64,000 nucleotides of DNA from Pseudoips prasinana (Eukaryota; Arthropoda; Insecta; Lepidoptera; Nolidae), in assembly GCA_951640165.1 (NCBI GenBank), contig OX621255.1, positions 8,804,001-8,868,000 of the forward strand. The letters are read 5' to 3'. The position numbers and the translations under genes are program-made. How positions within the stretch are numbered: the stretch's first letter is position 1; each line of letters starts with the position of its first letter. Below the pieces are notes generated by a model, which worked only from the letters and a program-made list of their open reading frames with translations, did no database searches and was not told where the DNA came from. Below are positions 44,751 through 55,448 of the stretch, piece after piece.

Positions 44751-44848
44751 GTCGGATGACAAATTATAGAAATTTCGAGTTTTTGGCGCCAAGGCAGAAA
44801 TGCATATTTTTCCGCGTTGGCGCCAAAAACTCGAAATTTCTATAATTT
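44751..44848. repeat. Palindromic repeat P1, complete copy
   Basis: The arms 44761-44792 and 44817-44848 are exact 32-bp reverse complements (AAATTATAGAAATTTCGAGT...GGCGCCAA) around a 24-bp centre. GTCGGATGAC precedes it, as it follows (reversed) the copy at 44222. TTTTTGGCGCCAAAAA matches the E2F/DP consensus in both directions. Confidence 0.85.
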
Positions 44849-44849
44849 C

Positions 44850-45625
44850 ATCATCAAGCAACAAGTTCTTCAGCTCAGATTTTAACATAGTTTTACTTAT
44901 TTTAGGTTCCTGTTTCAATACGTCAACTTTAATAATTATTTTCGGCACTAGATATTTTGGCATTCTTTCTCCGTAATAGTTTGTCACTCACGGTTAAACT
45001 AGCTTTATCTCTCTAACACGTTTTGTATTTTATTTATTTTTTACGTTTAATTTATACTTTTCACTGTAGTAATGTTCCAGACCTATTAAATATTCTACTT
45101 TTTTGTTTACAGGTAAAATTTTACATATTGGAAATAATTTATAACAATCTTTGTTACATTTTAATTTTACTTTTTTACTAACCAGGTAGGTACTTAAGCA
45201 GTCTTATTTGTAAATTCTTAATATCTTTTAAATATGTTATAAATGTTCGACCATATACAATGAGCCCATAACTAAGCAGTGAGTCGGCAAGTGCGTAATA
45301 TATTATCTACCAATAATGTGCGTTTATTTAATACACTATTTAGGTAGTTGATAGAACTTCCCTAATACAGATCTTAACCTATTACAAATGTCAGTAACTA
45401 GGGATTCCAATTAAAATTTTTATCTATAGTTAAGCTCAAATATTTAAATTTGTCTACATATTTTTGTTTATCACATCGGCAGTTCATTTTATTACTATGT
45501 AAACATAGGTATGTATGTCCTATAATCATAGCCATACTCTCCTTATTAATGCATTTAGCACGTCGGTTGTATGGCGGTATATGCATGCATTTGGTTTTTA
45601 ATAAGTTTAATATTATCCCATTATC
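44850..45625 (-). pseudogene. Old LINE L-M, C-terminal half (minus)
   Basis: The minus-strand reading runs NGIILNLLKTKCMHIP (45625 leftward), DKFKYLSLTIDKNFNWNP, and later VREIKLV-like and YYGERMPKYLVPKI, ending LKSELKNLLL near 44862. Several stops and frameshifts are present. It continues the reverse transcriptase that is cut at 48117, so 44850-45625 and 48117-48790 are one element. Confidence 0.8.
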
Positions 45626-48113
45626 AGGAGAATGAGAATGGCTACAGTCTGCTTGAGATATGTTTGGAATGGGGTCTTTGTGTTACAAATACTATGTTTG
45701 AACATAAAAGAATCCATACGTTTACACGAGAGAGGAAAAATGTGAGAAAGAGTATGATTGACTTCGTGATTGTAGATGAAAGACTGAGAAAGAATGTTCT
45801 AGACACAAGAGTCTATCGTGGGACCGCAATCCATACAGACCACTTTCTGGTAATGAGCCGAATAAGTGGTCTATTCAAAGGATGGCGCCACCGAATCCCT
45901 GAGACTAAAAGTGTATTAGAGAGAATAAAAGTAGAGGAACTGCAAGAGGAAGAAGTGGCAGATGAGTACAAAAGTAAGTTGGTTGAGAAGTTTGAGGGAT
46001 CTGAAGACATAAGGGAAGTAGAAGAGCTATGGAAGGTAGTCAAAGAAGGTGTGGTGAGTGTAGCTGGTGAAGTATGTGGTGTAATAAATAGAAGAAGAGG
46101 AAGAAAGATGAAGAATATTTGGTGGGATAAAAGTGTACATAAAGTTGTATGTGAAAAGAAGAAAGCGTGGTTAGACTGGCTAGCCACCAGAGCAAACGAA
46201 CGAATGCATAAGGCGACGAATGAGGATATAGAAAGGGCCTGGAATGATTATATGAAAATGAAAGGAATTGTAAAGGATGTGGTGAACGAAAAGAAAAATG
46301 AACAAAAGGATAATTTTGATAGAAGGTTGTCTAAGGATTTTCAGACGAACATTAAGTTTTTCTGGAAATCCGTTAGATCAGTAAGAGGCATAACTCAAAC
46401 CTCAGAACTGAAATCCATACGAGACCAAGATGGAAATATAGTGAAAGGGGAAGAATGCGTGTTAAAACGTTGGAAGGAGTATTTTGAAAGTTTGTATGAA
46501 AGAGGTGTAACAGAGAGTGAACGTAGTTCACTAAGTATAGACAAGAACAAATGTAAAGATGAAATTGGTATGGATGAGATTGTGAAAGCAATTAAGGGTA
46601 TGAAATCAGGTAAGTCACCAGGGTATCACAGGATAACTTCCGAGATGCTGAAGGCTGGACATGGCGTCATAGCGAGTCAGCTGTGCAGCCTTTTCAATTT
46701 ATGCTATACCACCGGCCAAGTGCCAAGTGATTGGTGCAAGGCTGTCATCGTACCTCTTTACAAAGGGAAGGGCTCACGGCAAGACTGTAAAAACTATAGG
46801 GGCATTAGTCTGCTCAGCGTCGTTGGTAAGTTGTATGCAAAAGTATTGGTTGAAAGAGTTGTGAAAGAAACCGATGCGAAAATATGGGATGCACAGGCGG
46901 GTTTTCGGAAAGGAATGGGATGCACGGATCAGGTATTTTCTCTACGAAGCATAGTAGAGAAGTTTTTGGGCAAAAACCAAAAGGTGCCTTCGTAGACTTA
47001 GAAAAGGCCTACGATAGAGTGTTGAGGAATGAACTATGGTCGGTACTGTCCATGTATGGGTTGAACGACAACCTTGTTCAAGCACTGAAATCTCTTTATA
47101 GGGATTCCAGAGCTTGCGTGAGGATTAACGGGTCATACACCGAGTGGTTTAGCATCCAAAAGGGTGTTAGACAGGGATGTGTAGCGTCACCGTAGTTGTT
47201 TAACCTATTCATGGATAGCTGTTTAAAAGATTTGAAAGAAAGTGAATGCGGTGTAAGGATGAATGAGTTATTCATCAAATGTCTGCTTTACGCTGATGAT
47301 CAAGTTTTACTTGCATCATCGGCGGACGAGTGATGGTAACAAATATGCATGAATCTTCTGAAAGGAAAGGGATGAAAATGAATGTAGGTAAGACGAAAGT
47401 AATGGTATTTGAGAGGGATGAATACACGACAACGTGTGATATTGTGATTAGAGGAGAGAAAGTCGAACAGGTGAATGAGTTTGTATATTTGGGAACTTTG
47501 TTTACGAGAGATGGGAAATATGAAAAAAATATTGTTAGAAGAGTAAATGCGGGGAACAGAGTGAATGGGGCACTACACGCCATTATGAGTAGCCGGCAAG
47601 TATCAAAGAAGGCTCGACTAGCCGTGCACGACGGAGTGTTAGTGCCAACTTTAATGTATGGAAGTGAAAGTTGGGTATGGCAGAAAAAGAATGAAAGTAA
47701 AATAAATGCAGTGGAAATGAGAGCTCTGAGAAGTATGTGTGGTGTGACTTTGAGAGACAGAATTCGAAATACTGATTTAAGAGAGCGTTGTGGTGTGAAA
47801 GAGGATGTAGTCACAAAGATTGAAAAAGGCATGCTGAGATGAATGATGAATGAAAGAAGATTGACAAAAGAAGTATACCTGGCCTGTGTGAGTGGGACAA
47901 CCGGAAGGGGAAGACCACGTCGAACATTCTCTGACCAAATTGGAGATGTTCTCAAGAAAGGGCAGGTCAGAAGTACCCTAAACCGGCGAGCATGTATGAA
48001 GAATATAATGACAGTAATCGAGGCAAAAGAAGTATGCAAAAATCGTGACAAATGGAAATCCGTTGTCTCTGCCTACCCCTCTGGGAAACAGGCGTGAGTC
48101 TATGTATGTATGT
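45626..48113 (+). mobile_element. RTE-type LINE inserted in LINE L-M
   Basis: It starts inside the endonuclease (5' truncation) and ends with TGTATGTATGTAT. ATC lies on both sides (45623-45625 and 48114-48116). Removing it rejoins the minus-strand codons for ITKWAH and DNGIILN of LINE L-M. Confidence 0.85.
45629..48097 (+). pseudogene. RTE-type ORF2: endonuclease C-terminus, reverse transcriptase and C-terminal region
   Basis: The frame 45571-46995 holds the end of the endonuclease (SMIDFVIVD, TDHFLVMSRI), a basic linker and the start of the reverse transcriptase (KNYRGISLLSVVGKLYAKVL, QAGFRKGMGCTDQVF). A frameshift near 46985 moves to 46884-47195 with motif A FVDLEKAYDRV and GVRQGCVASP, which ends at a TAG. 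YADD follows at about 47290. Another stop precedes 47330-47842 (TKVMVFERDE, YLGTLFTRDG, LMYGSESW), and a final stop separates 47843-48097. The order and motifs match the RTE clade. It is inactive but keeps both catalytic motifs. Confidence 0.85.
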
Positions 48114-48116
48114 ATC

Positions 48117-48790
48117 ATGTGCCCATTTGGTAATACTCTCGAAGTCTTCTTGTAAATATTTTTGGATCTCTGATATCCCTTTTGAAGCATAAATCAGGCA
48201 CATGTCATCTGCATACATGTACACTCGACACCTTTTAACCACATTTCACACGCTGTTGACGTGCACCTCGTATTCTACTGTACCGTAGTCTGAACCGGTC
48301 GGCACCCCGAGATCTACAGCTGCATCCTCCCCGGTCATCCCAGCGATAGATGTGTGCATTCTCCTATTAGACAAATAGTTTTGAAATCCCTTATTTGTTG
48401 GACCTCGTATACCACATTCATCCATCGCCTGTAATAGGATATTGTGATCTATCGTATCAAATGCCTTTTTATAGTCAATAAAAAGTGCTATCAGCTGTTT
48501 ACCAGAGTCCAAGCTTTCATTTATGTAGTCTGCAAACGCCGTTAGGGCCGTAACAGTGCTCCGGCCCTTCCGGAACCCGTGTTGTGTCTCTGAGAGTACA
48601 TTGTGATATTCTAAGAACTTACTAATTTGACCTACAATGGTCTTTTCAGTGATTTTGTCTATGGCAGAGAGTATGGCTATAGGCCTATAATTTACATATT
48701 CTAAATGGCATCCTGATTTATAAAAATAGGGCGTATTATAGAGTATTTTAACTGATCAGGATATATACTCTCAGTCAAACACATATTCGT
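48117..48790 (-). pseudogene. Old LINE L-M, reverse-transcriptase palm (minus)
   Basis: Motif A reads FIDYKKAFDTIDHN (about 48470), followed by GIRGPTNKGFQNYLSNRRMH and a changed GVPTGS motif (usual PQGS). Motif C reads MYADDMCLIY near 48205. Upstream (48520-48790) fragments of the fingers region are out of frame. ITKWAH at 48117-48134 leads into the part at 45625. Confidence 0.8.
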
Positions 48791-48916
48791 AAATCTAGCT
48801 AAAATAGGACTTATTTGTTTCCGTATACCTATATTTGTTTGAAAGTCTCTCTATGTGCTGCTGGCTCCAGCAACACACACAATACCTTTCATTAAGGTAT
48901 CTTGCAGAGTTTAAAT
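48791..48916. other. Flank between LINE L-M and the hAT element
   Basis: No gene. The 8-bp GTTTAAAT target copy occupies 48909-48916. Confidence 0.4.
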
Positions 48917-50752
48917 TAGGGTTGTAACGGAGGCCTCTTAGCGGAGGCGGAGGCGGATGCGAAGATGACGGATTTCACCTCCGCGGACGCGGAGGTTAAC
49001 GGATGCGAATGCGAAGGTGAAAGTGGATGTGAAAAAATAGTATTATATGAGTAATATTAATATTTTTTTAATCTCAATAAATGAAGGATGAGCTGAAAGT
49101 GGGGCAATTTCAATTTGACTTCATAGAGAAGGAGGGACGCTTTATCATGAACTCCTTTTTCAAGAAGCCGGATAACCGCAATTGGCCTGGGTAAGGTAAA
49201 ACAAAAAACGAGATAGACTTTATTTTGTCGACGATAAAACAGATGTTCAATGACGTCTTTGTGATCAATACGGTTAAAAGCGGGAGCGATCACAGGCGGG
49301 GCTCATTGAACCTTAATGTCAAGCTCCAGAGATCCCGACTGATAAAGTCTATGCTCCGACCTTTACCCATCCACGTCGAAAACCCGGAACCCTTTCAGCT
49401 CAAACTGCAAAACCGAGTGGAGTCATACCACGACAGGTTCGTAGAAGCTGTCCATACGGCTGGGTCTTTAAGGCTCGCCGTACAAACAGAACCAAAAATA
49501 TCTCTGACTAAACCCTACAGCTAAAGGAAGAAAGACGGAAAATGGTTTTGACATCCTGTGATGATGCTACCAGATACCGGCAGCTCAACAGACAGATATT
49601 GTCAGTCTTTGACTCGCGACACGCGCCCAATTAATACAAAATATATTAAGAAGCCATCGAGTGGAAGAAAGGCTCTAAAGTGTTAGCAAGAGAACTGTCT
49701 GTTGAACAGAGCCAACTGACGAAGCTGAAGACTGAGGATGGCAGAATCGTCAAGTCTAGACCTGAGTTGCTGGGAGAGATCGAGAGGTTCTATGGACAGC
49801 TGTATACGAGAACCCGAGCACGACTAACCCGAGACTGCACCGAAGACATCCCGGACGTCAGCATGTGCGAGATAAGAATCCCTCACAACAGCTTAAGAAC
49901 AACAAGGCGCCTGGTGATGATGGAGTTACAGCAAGTTACAGCTTCTAGCTCTTCTACGGGCCCTTCAGAAGTTATTGAACTCCGTCATACTAGAAGGTCT
50001 AATGCCACAAGTATGGCACAGAGGTGTGGCGGTACTCTTCTTCAAAAAAAGGCGAAAAAACCCTCTTGAAGAATTGCAGACCCATCACAATGCTGAGCCT
50101 TGTTTACAAGTTGTTTTCGAGAGTCATTACGAAACGTCTCGCACGCAGGTTTGACGACTTCCAGCCTCCCGAACAAGCCGGATTCCATAAAGGCTTTAGT
50201 ACCATATACCACATAAATAAGACTGAAGAGTATAACCAGCCATTATGCTTAGTGTTTGTGGACTATGAAAAAGTCTTTGATTCGATCAGAACCCGGGCCG
50301 TACTGAGGTCTCTCCAAAAATGCCAAATCGACTACCGGTATATCGAGGTGTTAAAGTGTTTATATGAAAACGCTACTATGTCCGTGCGACTCCCGGCCCG
50401 GAACTGTGAACCACTTGCAGCGAGGTGTGAAACAGGGAGATGTTATATCTCTAAAACTGTTCACTGCTACATTGGAAGATGTCTTCAAGCTTTTGGACTG
50501 GGAAGGATTTGACATCCATGTCAATGGCGAGTACATGTCCAGCAGTGGGCGTCATTCGGCTGATGTGATGATGATGATGGCAAAGGTGGAATTGATGCCA
50601 AACCTTTGGGTGATGCAGAGATATATGATTATGCCGTTAATAAACCTCCGTTATAACTCCGCAAAAAAACAGCGGAGGCGGAGGCGGAGGTACGATTTCA
50701 TGCGGAACTTCCGCAGTAACGGAAGCGGAGGCGAAGATCCGTTACAACCCTA
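48917..50752. mobile_element. hAT-type TIR element containing LINE sequence
   Basis: Both ends carry the perfect 15-bp inverted repeat TAGGGTTGTAACGGA. GTTTAAAT is duplicated on each side (48909-48916 and 50753-50760); 8-bp duplication and a TAGGGTTG-type end are hAT hallmarks. The subterminal zones are rich in GCGGAGGCGGAGG in both orientations (48940-49030 and 50670-50740). There is no hAT transposase; the interior is filled by a decayed LINE. Confidence 0.85.
49070..50585 (+). pseudogene. RTE-like LINE remnant inside the hAT element
   Basis: The endonuclease end is recognisable (IMNSFFKKPDN near 49145; EIDF...STIKQMFNDVFVINT; GSDHRRGSLN). The reverse transcriptase follows from about 50020: FFKKRRKNPLEELQ-type damage, then NCRPITMLSLVYKLFSRVIT, PPEQAGFHKGFSTI and motif A-like FVDYEKVFDSI. 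Motif C is not found. The end (GTCCAGCAGTGGGCGTCATT, CGGCTGATGTGATGATGATG) is the reverse of the repeat at 27350 and carries a trinucleotide tail, as RTE elements do. Many stops and frameshifts. Confidence 0.75.
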
Positions 50753-50936
50753 GTTTAAATTAAAACCACAGTTTCAGCAAAGAAACGCATAAATATTAAT
50801 ACTATTATTTGTACAGGTATAACAAATAATACATACACACTGGAATAATAGATATATTATTTACACGGAATTACATTATAGAAAAAAACAATTTTTCTCA
50901 AGATGTCAATCAAAGAACAAATTCAATTAAATAAAA
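50753..50936. other. Flank, no gene
   Basis: AT-rich DNA between the hAT element and LINE L-A. Confidence 0.3.
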
Positions 50937-52440
50937 AATAAAATAAAAAAGGTTTTTATTCACGTAGACTTTAAAAAAGCGCTTGTAAATAGTCAGAACA
51001 TGTTTGTAGTAATATAGTTGTATACATTAGATATTATTTCTAGTAACATAGATATTTAGGTACACCTTGTATGAAAACATTTATAAAATTTATTTTATTA
51101 CAGAAATGATATTTAGCTAGCTCGTATCAAGTTATTGTCAAGAGATTATGTTTAATTATCTAGTTTAAGTCTAATATTTTTACTACATATTGTCAATGGT
51201 TCTGTCTATATTAAAGGTATTATTATTATGACGGACCTTGTGTTAATAACGACGGTCGCGCTTTAATGCTACCACCGGATCCAATGCGCCCCAACTGAGA
51301 AGACCCAGCGAAACAAACTCAGTGGGTTCATCTACTACCGGTTTCAACACGACCCAGTTGAGATGGTCCGGCGAAACATACTCAAGCGGGCATGAACACG
51401 GGATTTGGTCCAATTAGAGTAATTATTTAGTAGGCAAACACAATATATGCTCGATCGGTTGTCTGAATGCTTATTATTTTAGATTATATTTAGGTATACA
51501 AAAGAAAAACTTCGAAACAATAACATTATTCATTTTGAGACAGAGTCAATAATTTTAGATTAAGTATATGATAGCAATCATTTACAGATAGTTCACGTAA
51601 CACAGCAGATCAGTCATGTCTATATGGCTACAAGATCTCCAGCGAGCAATGTGCAGGTAGGAAGTGAGAGCCAGACGTCTTTGTCATCGATGTACTCTTT
51701 AGTGGTTTAATAACCCCTAGCCATAAGTATACGTTTAATATGTGTTTTAAAACTTGTGTCAGGCAGATCAGTAATTTGAGTAGGAAGCTTGTTATAAAAC
51801 CTAATACAATTTCCTAAAAATGATTTATTAGTTTTGCTTACTCTAAAGCCTGGCATGGCTAGTTTGTTTTTATTCCTAGTATTTATATTTGGTATGCAGT
51901 TCACTTTTCTTTTTATAATTATGAATATTTTTTCTAACAAACATTATATTCTGATATATATATATTCCGATGGCACAGTCAGTATATTTATTTCTTTAAA
52001 CAAATTTCGCAAAGAATCGCGACTGCCTAAACCATAAATGGCTCTGACTGCTCTTTTCTGCAATACAAAAATATACCTATGTCAGCCGCCGAACCCCACA
52101 GCAGAATGCCATACGACATAATGCTATGAAAGTACGCAAAATACACTAATCTAGCAGTTTGTTCACCTGACAATTGCTTTATTTTCCAGACAGCATAGGA
52201 ATCCGAACTTAATTTACCTGCTAACTTTTCAATCTGAGGACCCCATTGCAATTTTGAATCAAGTGTCAATCCTAAAAATACGGTCGATGGGACTAAATCT
52301 AATATTTTCGCATTAAGTGCAACTGTTGGTACAATTTGAGTCACATTCGGCAATGAGAACCTGATGCATTTAGTTTTCCCTGCATTTAACAAGAGATTAT
52401 TTGCCGAAAACCATTCTGATATAAGGCTGTTTTGTTATAT
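50937..52440 (-). mobile_element. LINE family L-A, longest copy (minus): ORF2 C-terminus and 3' UTR
   Basis: The plus strand begins with the reversed tail (AAATAAAATAAAAAAGG) and 3' UTR (50937-51706). The UTR includes a conserved GC-rich block GACCCAGCGAAACAAACTC near 51300. The coding part lies at 51707-52440. This copy defines the family for the UTR-only fragments elsewhere. Confidence 0.85.
51707..52440 (-). pseudogene. LINE L-A ORF2 C-terminal region
   Basis: The frame 52027-52392 reads NAGKTKCIRFSLPN, FLGLTLDSKLQWGPQIEKL and FHSIMSYGILLWGSAADI, the thumb/connection region after motif C in jockey/CR1-group LINEs. It is frameshifted into the frame 51707-51940 (FLGNCIRFYNKLPTQITDLP, FKTHIKRILMARGY), which is the usual C-terminus. 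The catalytic palm is not present, so the copy is 5'-truncated. Confidence 0.8.
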
Positions 52441-52508
52441 GTCAACAATATTTTTCTTCCGATTGTTCGTCATTCAACCTTAGCATGCATTGAGATTACA
52501 TTTAAAAG

Positions 52509-52530
52509 AGTAACCTCTTTGCTTCAACAT
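52509..52530 (-). other. Copia polypurine tract / putative 3' LTR start (unit 1)
   Basis: On the minus strand AGATTAAGGAGGAA is followed by TGTTGAAGCAAAGAGG. A purine tract followed by TG is where a 3' LTR should begin. Only about 20 bp of the putative LTR are shared by the two units; no full LTR was found. Confidence 0.4.
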
Positions 52531-52665
52531 TCCTCCTTAATCTCATGCATACCTACATCCATACACAAAAGAAGAAACAGTATTTTCATACACACAATCC
52601 CATACCATTAACACACCATTCAACTTTACTTCTGGGTAGCGGTTTTGTCAGTGGATCCGCAACCA

Positions 52666-53166
52666 TTATTTTTCAGTTTCTCGGTACTCTAACCTTATGA
52701 CCTTAGACTCAACAGCATTACGTATAAAATGATACCTTATATCAACATGCTTTGTGCGCTGATGATGCACCGGATTGTTGGCAATAGCAATTGCTGACTG
52801 GCTGTCCGAAAACACTGTTATAGCTTGTTGTTCTCCTATACCAACTATCTCTGCTATAAATCTTCTCAAGAATATAGCTTCTTTTGCTGCCTCTGACAAC
52901 GAAACATATTCTGCCTCAGCAGTGCTAAGGGCCACTGTTCGCTGTTTAGTACTCTGCCATGAAACTGCTCCTCCTTGGATAAGGAATACTGAGCCTGAGT
53001 ATGAACGCCGATCGCTATCTCCGGCGTAGTCAGCATCTGCAAAACACTCAATAGTTTGTTGACGTTTTTCTCTTGCATATCTCAGGCCAAGTGTCTTAGT
53101 ACCTTTAAGGTATCGAAGTAGGTACCCTCTTAGCAGCAATCCAATGCTGTTCCTCATAACACTCAT
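52666..53166 (-). pseudogene. Copia RNase H domain (unit 1)
   Basis: 166 codons with the RNase H motifs of Ty1/copia elements: ECFADADYAGD, ALSTAEAEYVSL and VFSDSQSAIAIANNP, then HVDIRYHFIRNAV. The domain degrades RNA in the cDNA hybrid. This segment is open, but the upstream polyprotein is broken by stops and insertions. Confidence 0.9.
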
Positions 53167-53187
53167 TGAATTGGCTTCAATAGTGAA

Positions 53188-53227
53188 CTGATATAGCTCA
53201 CATAGTGAACTATGTGAGCTATATCAG
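53188..53227. repeat. Perfect hairpin, 19-bp arms, inside copia
   Basis: CTGATATAGCTCACATAGT and its exact reverse complement with a GA centre. It disrupts the polyprotein between reverse transcriptase and RNase H. The same structure exists at 58175-58214. Confidence 0.9.
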
Positions 53228-53294
53228 GCCTCGTACACACCGCCAAGTACATTAGTGAGCCTATTAATGCCCGATAGGGTATTCTTTCATCTGG

Positions 53295-53570
53295 CTATCT
53301 GTCATGCACAGGCTTCTCTAGCCTTTGTCCTGGGACAGCTGGTGTGACAACTGGTTTACAGTCCTCCATATTGTACGATCTTAAAAGGTTCTCTACATAA
53401 TGCTCCTGATGCAGCTTAATCCATTTAGCATCTTGCACAATATGAATGCCCAGCATAAGTTCAGCTTTGCCTAGATCTTTCATTTCAAAGCTGGACTTTA
53501 AATCCCTCTTAACCATGAGCATCTCTTCTTCATTATTCCAGAAAATTAGAATTTCATCCACATACACCGC
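53295..53570 (-). pseudogene. Copia reverse transcriptase, 3' part with altered YVDD (unit 1)
   Basis: The region starts AVYVDEILIFWN, where copia elements have YVDD; the second catalytic aspartate is E. KDLGKAELMLGIHIVQ and EDCKPVVTPAVPG follow. Together with 54566-55208 it forms the domain, but about 75-80 residues between the two parts are missing, at the site of the LINE L-A insertion. Confidence 0.85.
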
Positions 53571-54565
53571 GATAAAATAAAATAAATTAAAAAGGTATAA
53601 ATTATTCACGTAGACTTTAAAAAAGCGCTTGTAAATAGTCAGAACATGTTTGTAGTAATACAGTTATTATTTCTAGTTACTTATTACAGATATTTAGGTA
53701 CACGGAATGTTAAAACATTTAATTACAATTTATTTTATAATGGTAGTGACATTTAGCTAGCTTGTATTAAGTTATTGTCAAGGAGATTATGTTTAGTTGA
53801 AGTTTTTAATATTATGTCTTGAAATTTACATTTTACTACATATTGTCTGAATGGTTCTGTCTATATTAAGGTATGAATTCAGTATTATTATTATAACGGA
53901 CCTTGTGTTTAAAACGACGGTCGCGCTTTAATGCTACCACCGGATCCAATGAACCCCAACTGAAAAGACCCAGCGAAACAAACTCAGCAGGTTCATCTAC
54001 TACCGGTTTCAACACGGCCCAGTTGAGACGGTCCGGCGAAACATACTCAAGCGGACATGAACACGTGATTTGGTCCACTTAAAGTAATTATTTAGTAGGC
54101 AAACACAATATCTGCTCGATCGGTTGTCTGAATGAATATTAATTTAGATTATATTTAGGAAACAAAAGAAAAACCTCGAAACAATAACATAATTCATTTT
54201 GAGACAGAGTCAATAAATTTAAATTTAGTATATGTTAGCAATCATATTACAGATAGTCACAGATAGTTCACATAACTCAACAAATTAGTCATGTCTATAT
54301 GGCTACAAGATCTCCAGCGAGCAATGTGCAGGTAGGTGGTGAGCGCCAGGTGTCTATGTCATCGATGTACTCTTTAGTGCTATTATAACCCCTAGCCATA
54401 AGTACACGTTTAATATGTGTCTTGGAACTTGTGTCAGGCAGATCAGTAATATGAGTAGGAAGCTTGTTATAAAACCTAATACAATTTCCTAAAAATTATT
54501 TATTCGTTTTGCTGACTCTAAAGCCTGGTATTGCAGGTTTGTCTTTATTCCTAGTATTAATGTTG
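53571..54565 (-). mobile_element. LINE L-A 3' fragment inserted in copia RT (unit 1)
   Basis: A 995-bp, 5'-truncated L-A copy in the same orientation as copia. It begins (plus strand) with the reversed tail GATAAAATAAAATAAATT and ends at TAGTATTAATGTTG. No target duplication is obvious, and the expected copia sequence is missing at the site. Confidence 0.85.
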
Positions 54566-55208
54566 TTTCATATAAACGACTTCACTTAAATCACCATTCA
54601 AAAACGCCGTTTTCACATCCATTTGATCAATCTTCAAATCCATATTAGCTGCTAACGCGATCAAAGTTCTAAGCGAGCTGTGCCTTACTAAAGGCGAAAA
54701 CGTATCAAAATAATCCACGACTCACGAACGAACCTCCACCACTCAACGAAGAGCGTTGACTAAAGCCCCTTGCCACGAGTCGTGCCTTGTAACGGGTCTT
54801 TCCTCCCGCCTCTTCTTTTATTCGAAATAACCATTTCGAATCAACGATGTGACACGACTTTGGTGGCTTCACAAGAGTCCATGTATTATTTTTCTTAAGA
54901 GCCTGTAATTCCTCCTCAATTGCGGCTATCCACTTCATACCATCATCCCTACATCAGGCATCTTGAGATAAAGAAGCAGCTTTATAAGTCACGAAATCTG
55001 GAAACTGTTTTGTTTCCCTTCGCCGAAGTGGATATCTTCTGCATGAAGTCTCAGTACCGTTAATTGGCAGATTTTCCTCAGCACCTGATTCTCTTTCATT
55101 AGAGGAGTGCCACGCATCATCATCAACAATATCGTTCACTGGAACCACCTCTGTAGGTTTGACATAACGCCTATCTTGTTGTTGTAAACGAATATCTGGA
55201 ACTTCTTC
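54566..55208 (-). pseudogene. Copia reverse transcriptase, 5' part (unit 1)
   Basis: PLRRRETKQFPDFV precedes a stop, then MKWIAAIEEELQALKKNNTW, LVKPPKSCHIVDSKWLFRIK and YKARLVARGFSQR. A short insertion of about 35-40 bp (SLSGGGSFVSRG) shifts the frame before DTFSPLVRHSSLRTLIAL and DQMDVKTAFLNGDLSEVVYM, which includes motif A (D of DVKTAFLNG). Confidence 0.85.
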
Positions 55209-55448
55209 ATTAGGTATTTGAGTATGACATAAATGAATTTGTAATTTTTTTGCATGCCAAACTGGCGAAACATGTATGTACCTACCTTATTTTTCATGAC
55301 CATCTGTAACCATTTACCATGTTTCATGTGAATAAAGAATTGAATTGAATTGAATATAACAAACTATATTGCGTACTCTGTCTGATATAAGTGAGTTTTA
55401 AAGTAATATATAATTTTCTTTAAAAAACAAAAAAAAAAAAAAAAAAAA
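55209..55448 (+). mobile_element. Remnant LINE 3' end plus A-tailed piece in copia (unit 1)
   Basis: 55209-55355 is the last 147 bp of the LINE that is longer in unit 2 (ends GAATAAAGAATTGAATTGAA). 55356-55448 is a short sequence ending in 20 A's. The first base after the break corresponds to 62197 in unit 2. Confidence 0.8.

Noticed and set aside
45813..48051. Long minus-strand frames (124 and 258 codons) opposite the RTE element
   Set aside because: Antisense of the reverse-transcriptase ORF; low-complexity Ser/Phe/Thr-rich translation without domain.
53866..54078. 70-codon minus frame in both copia units
   Set aside because: It lies in the LINE L-A 3' UTR; no domain, and related L-A copies do not keep it open.
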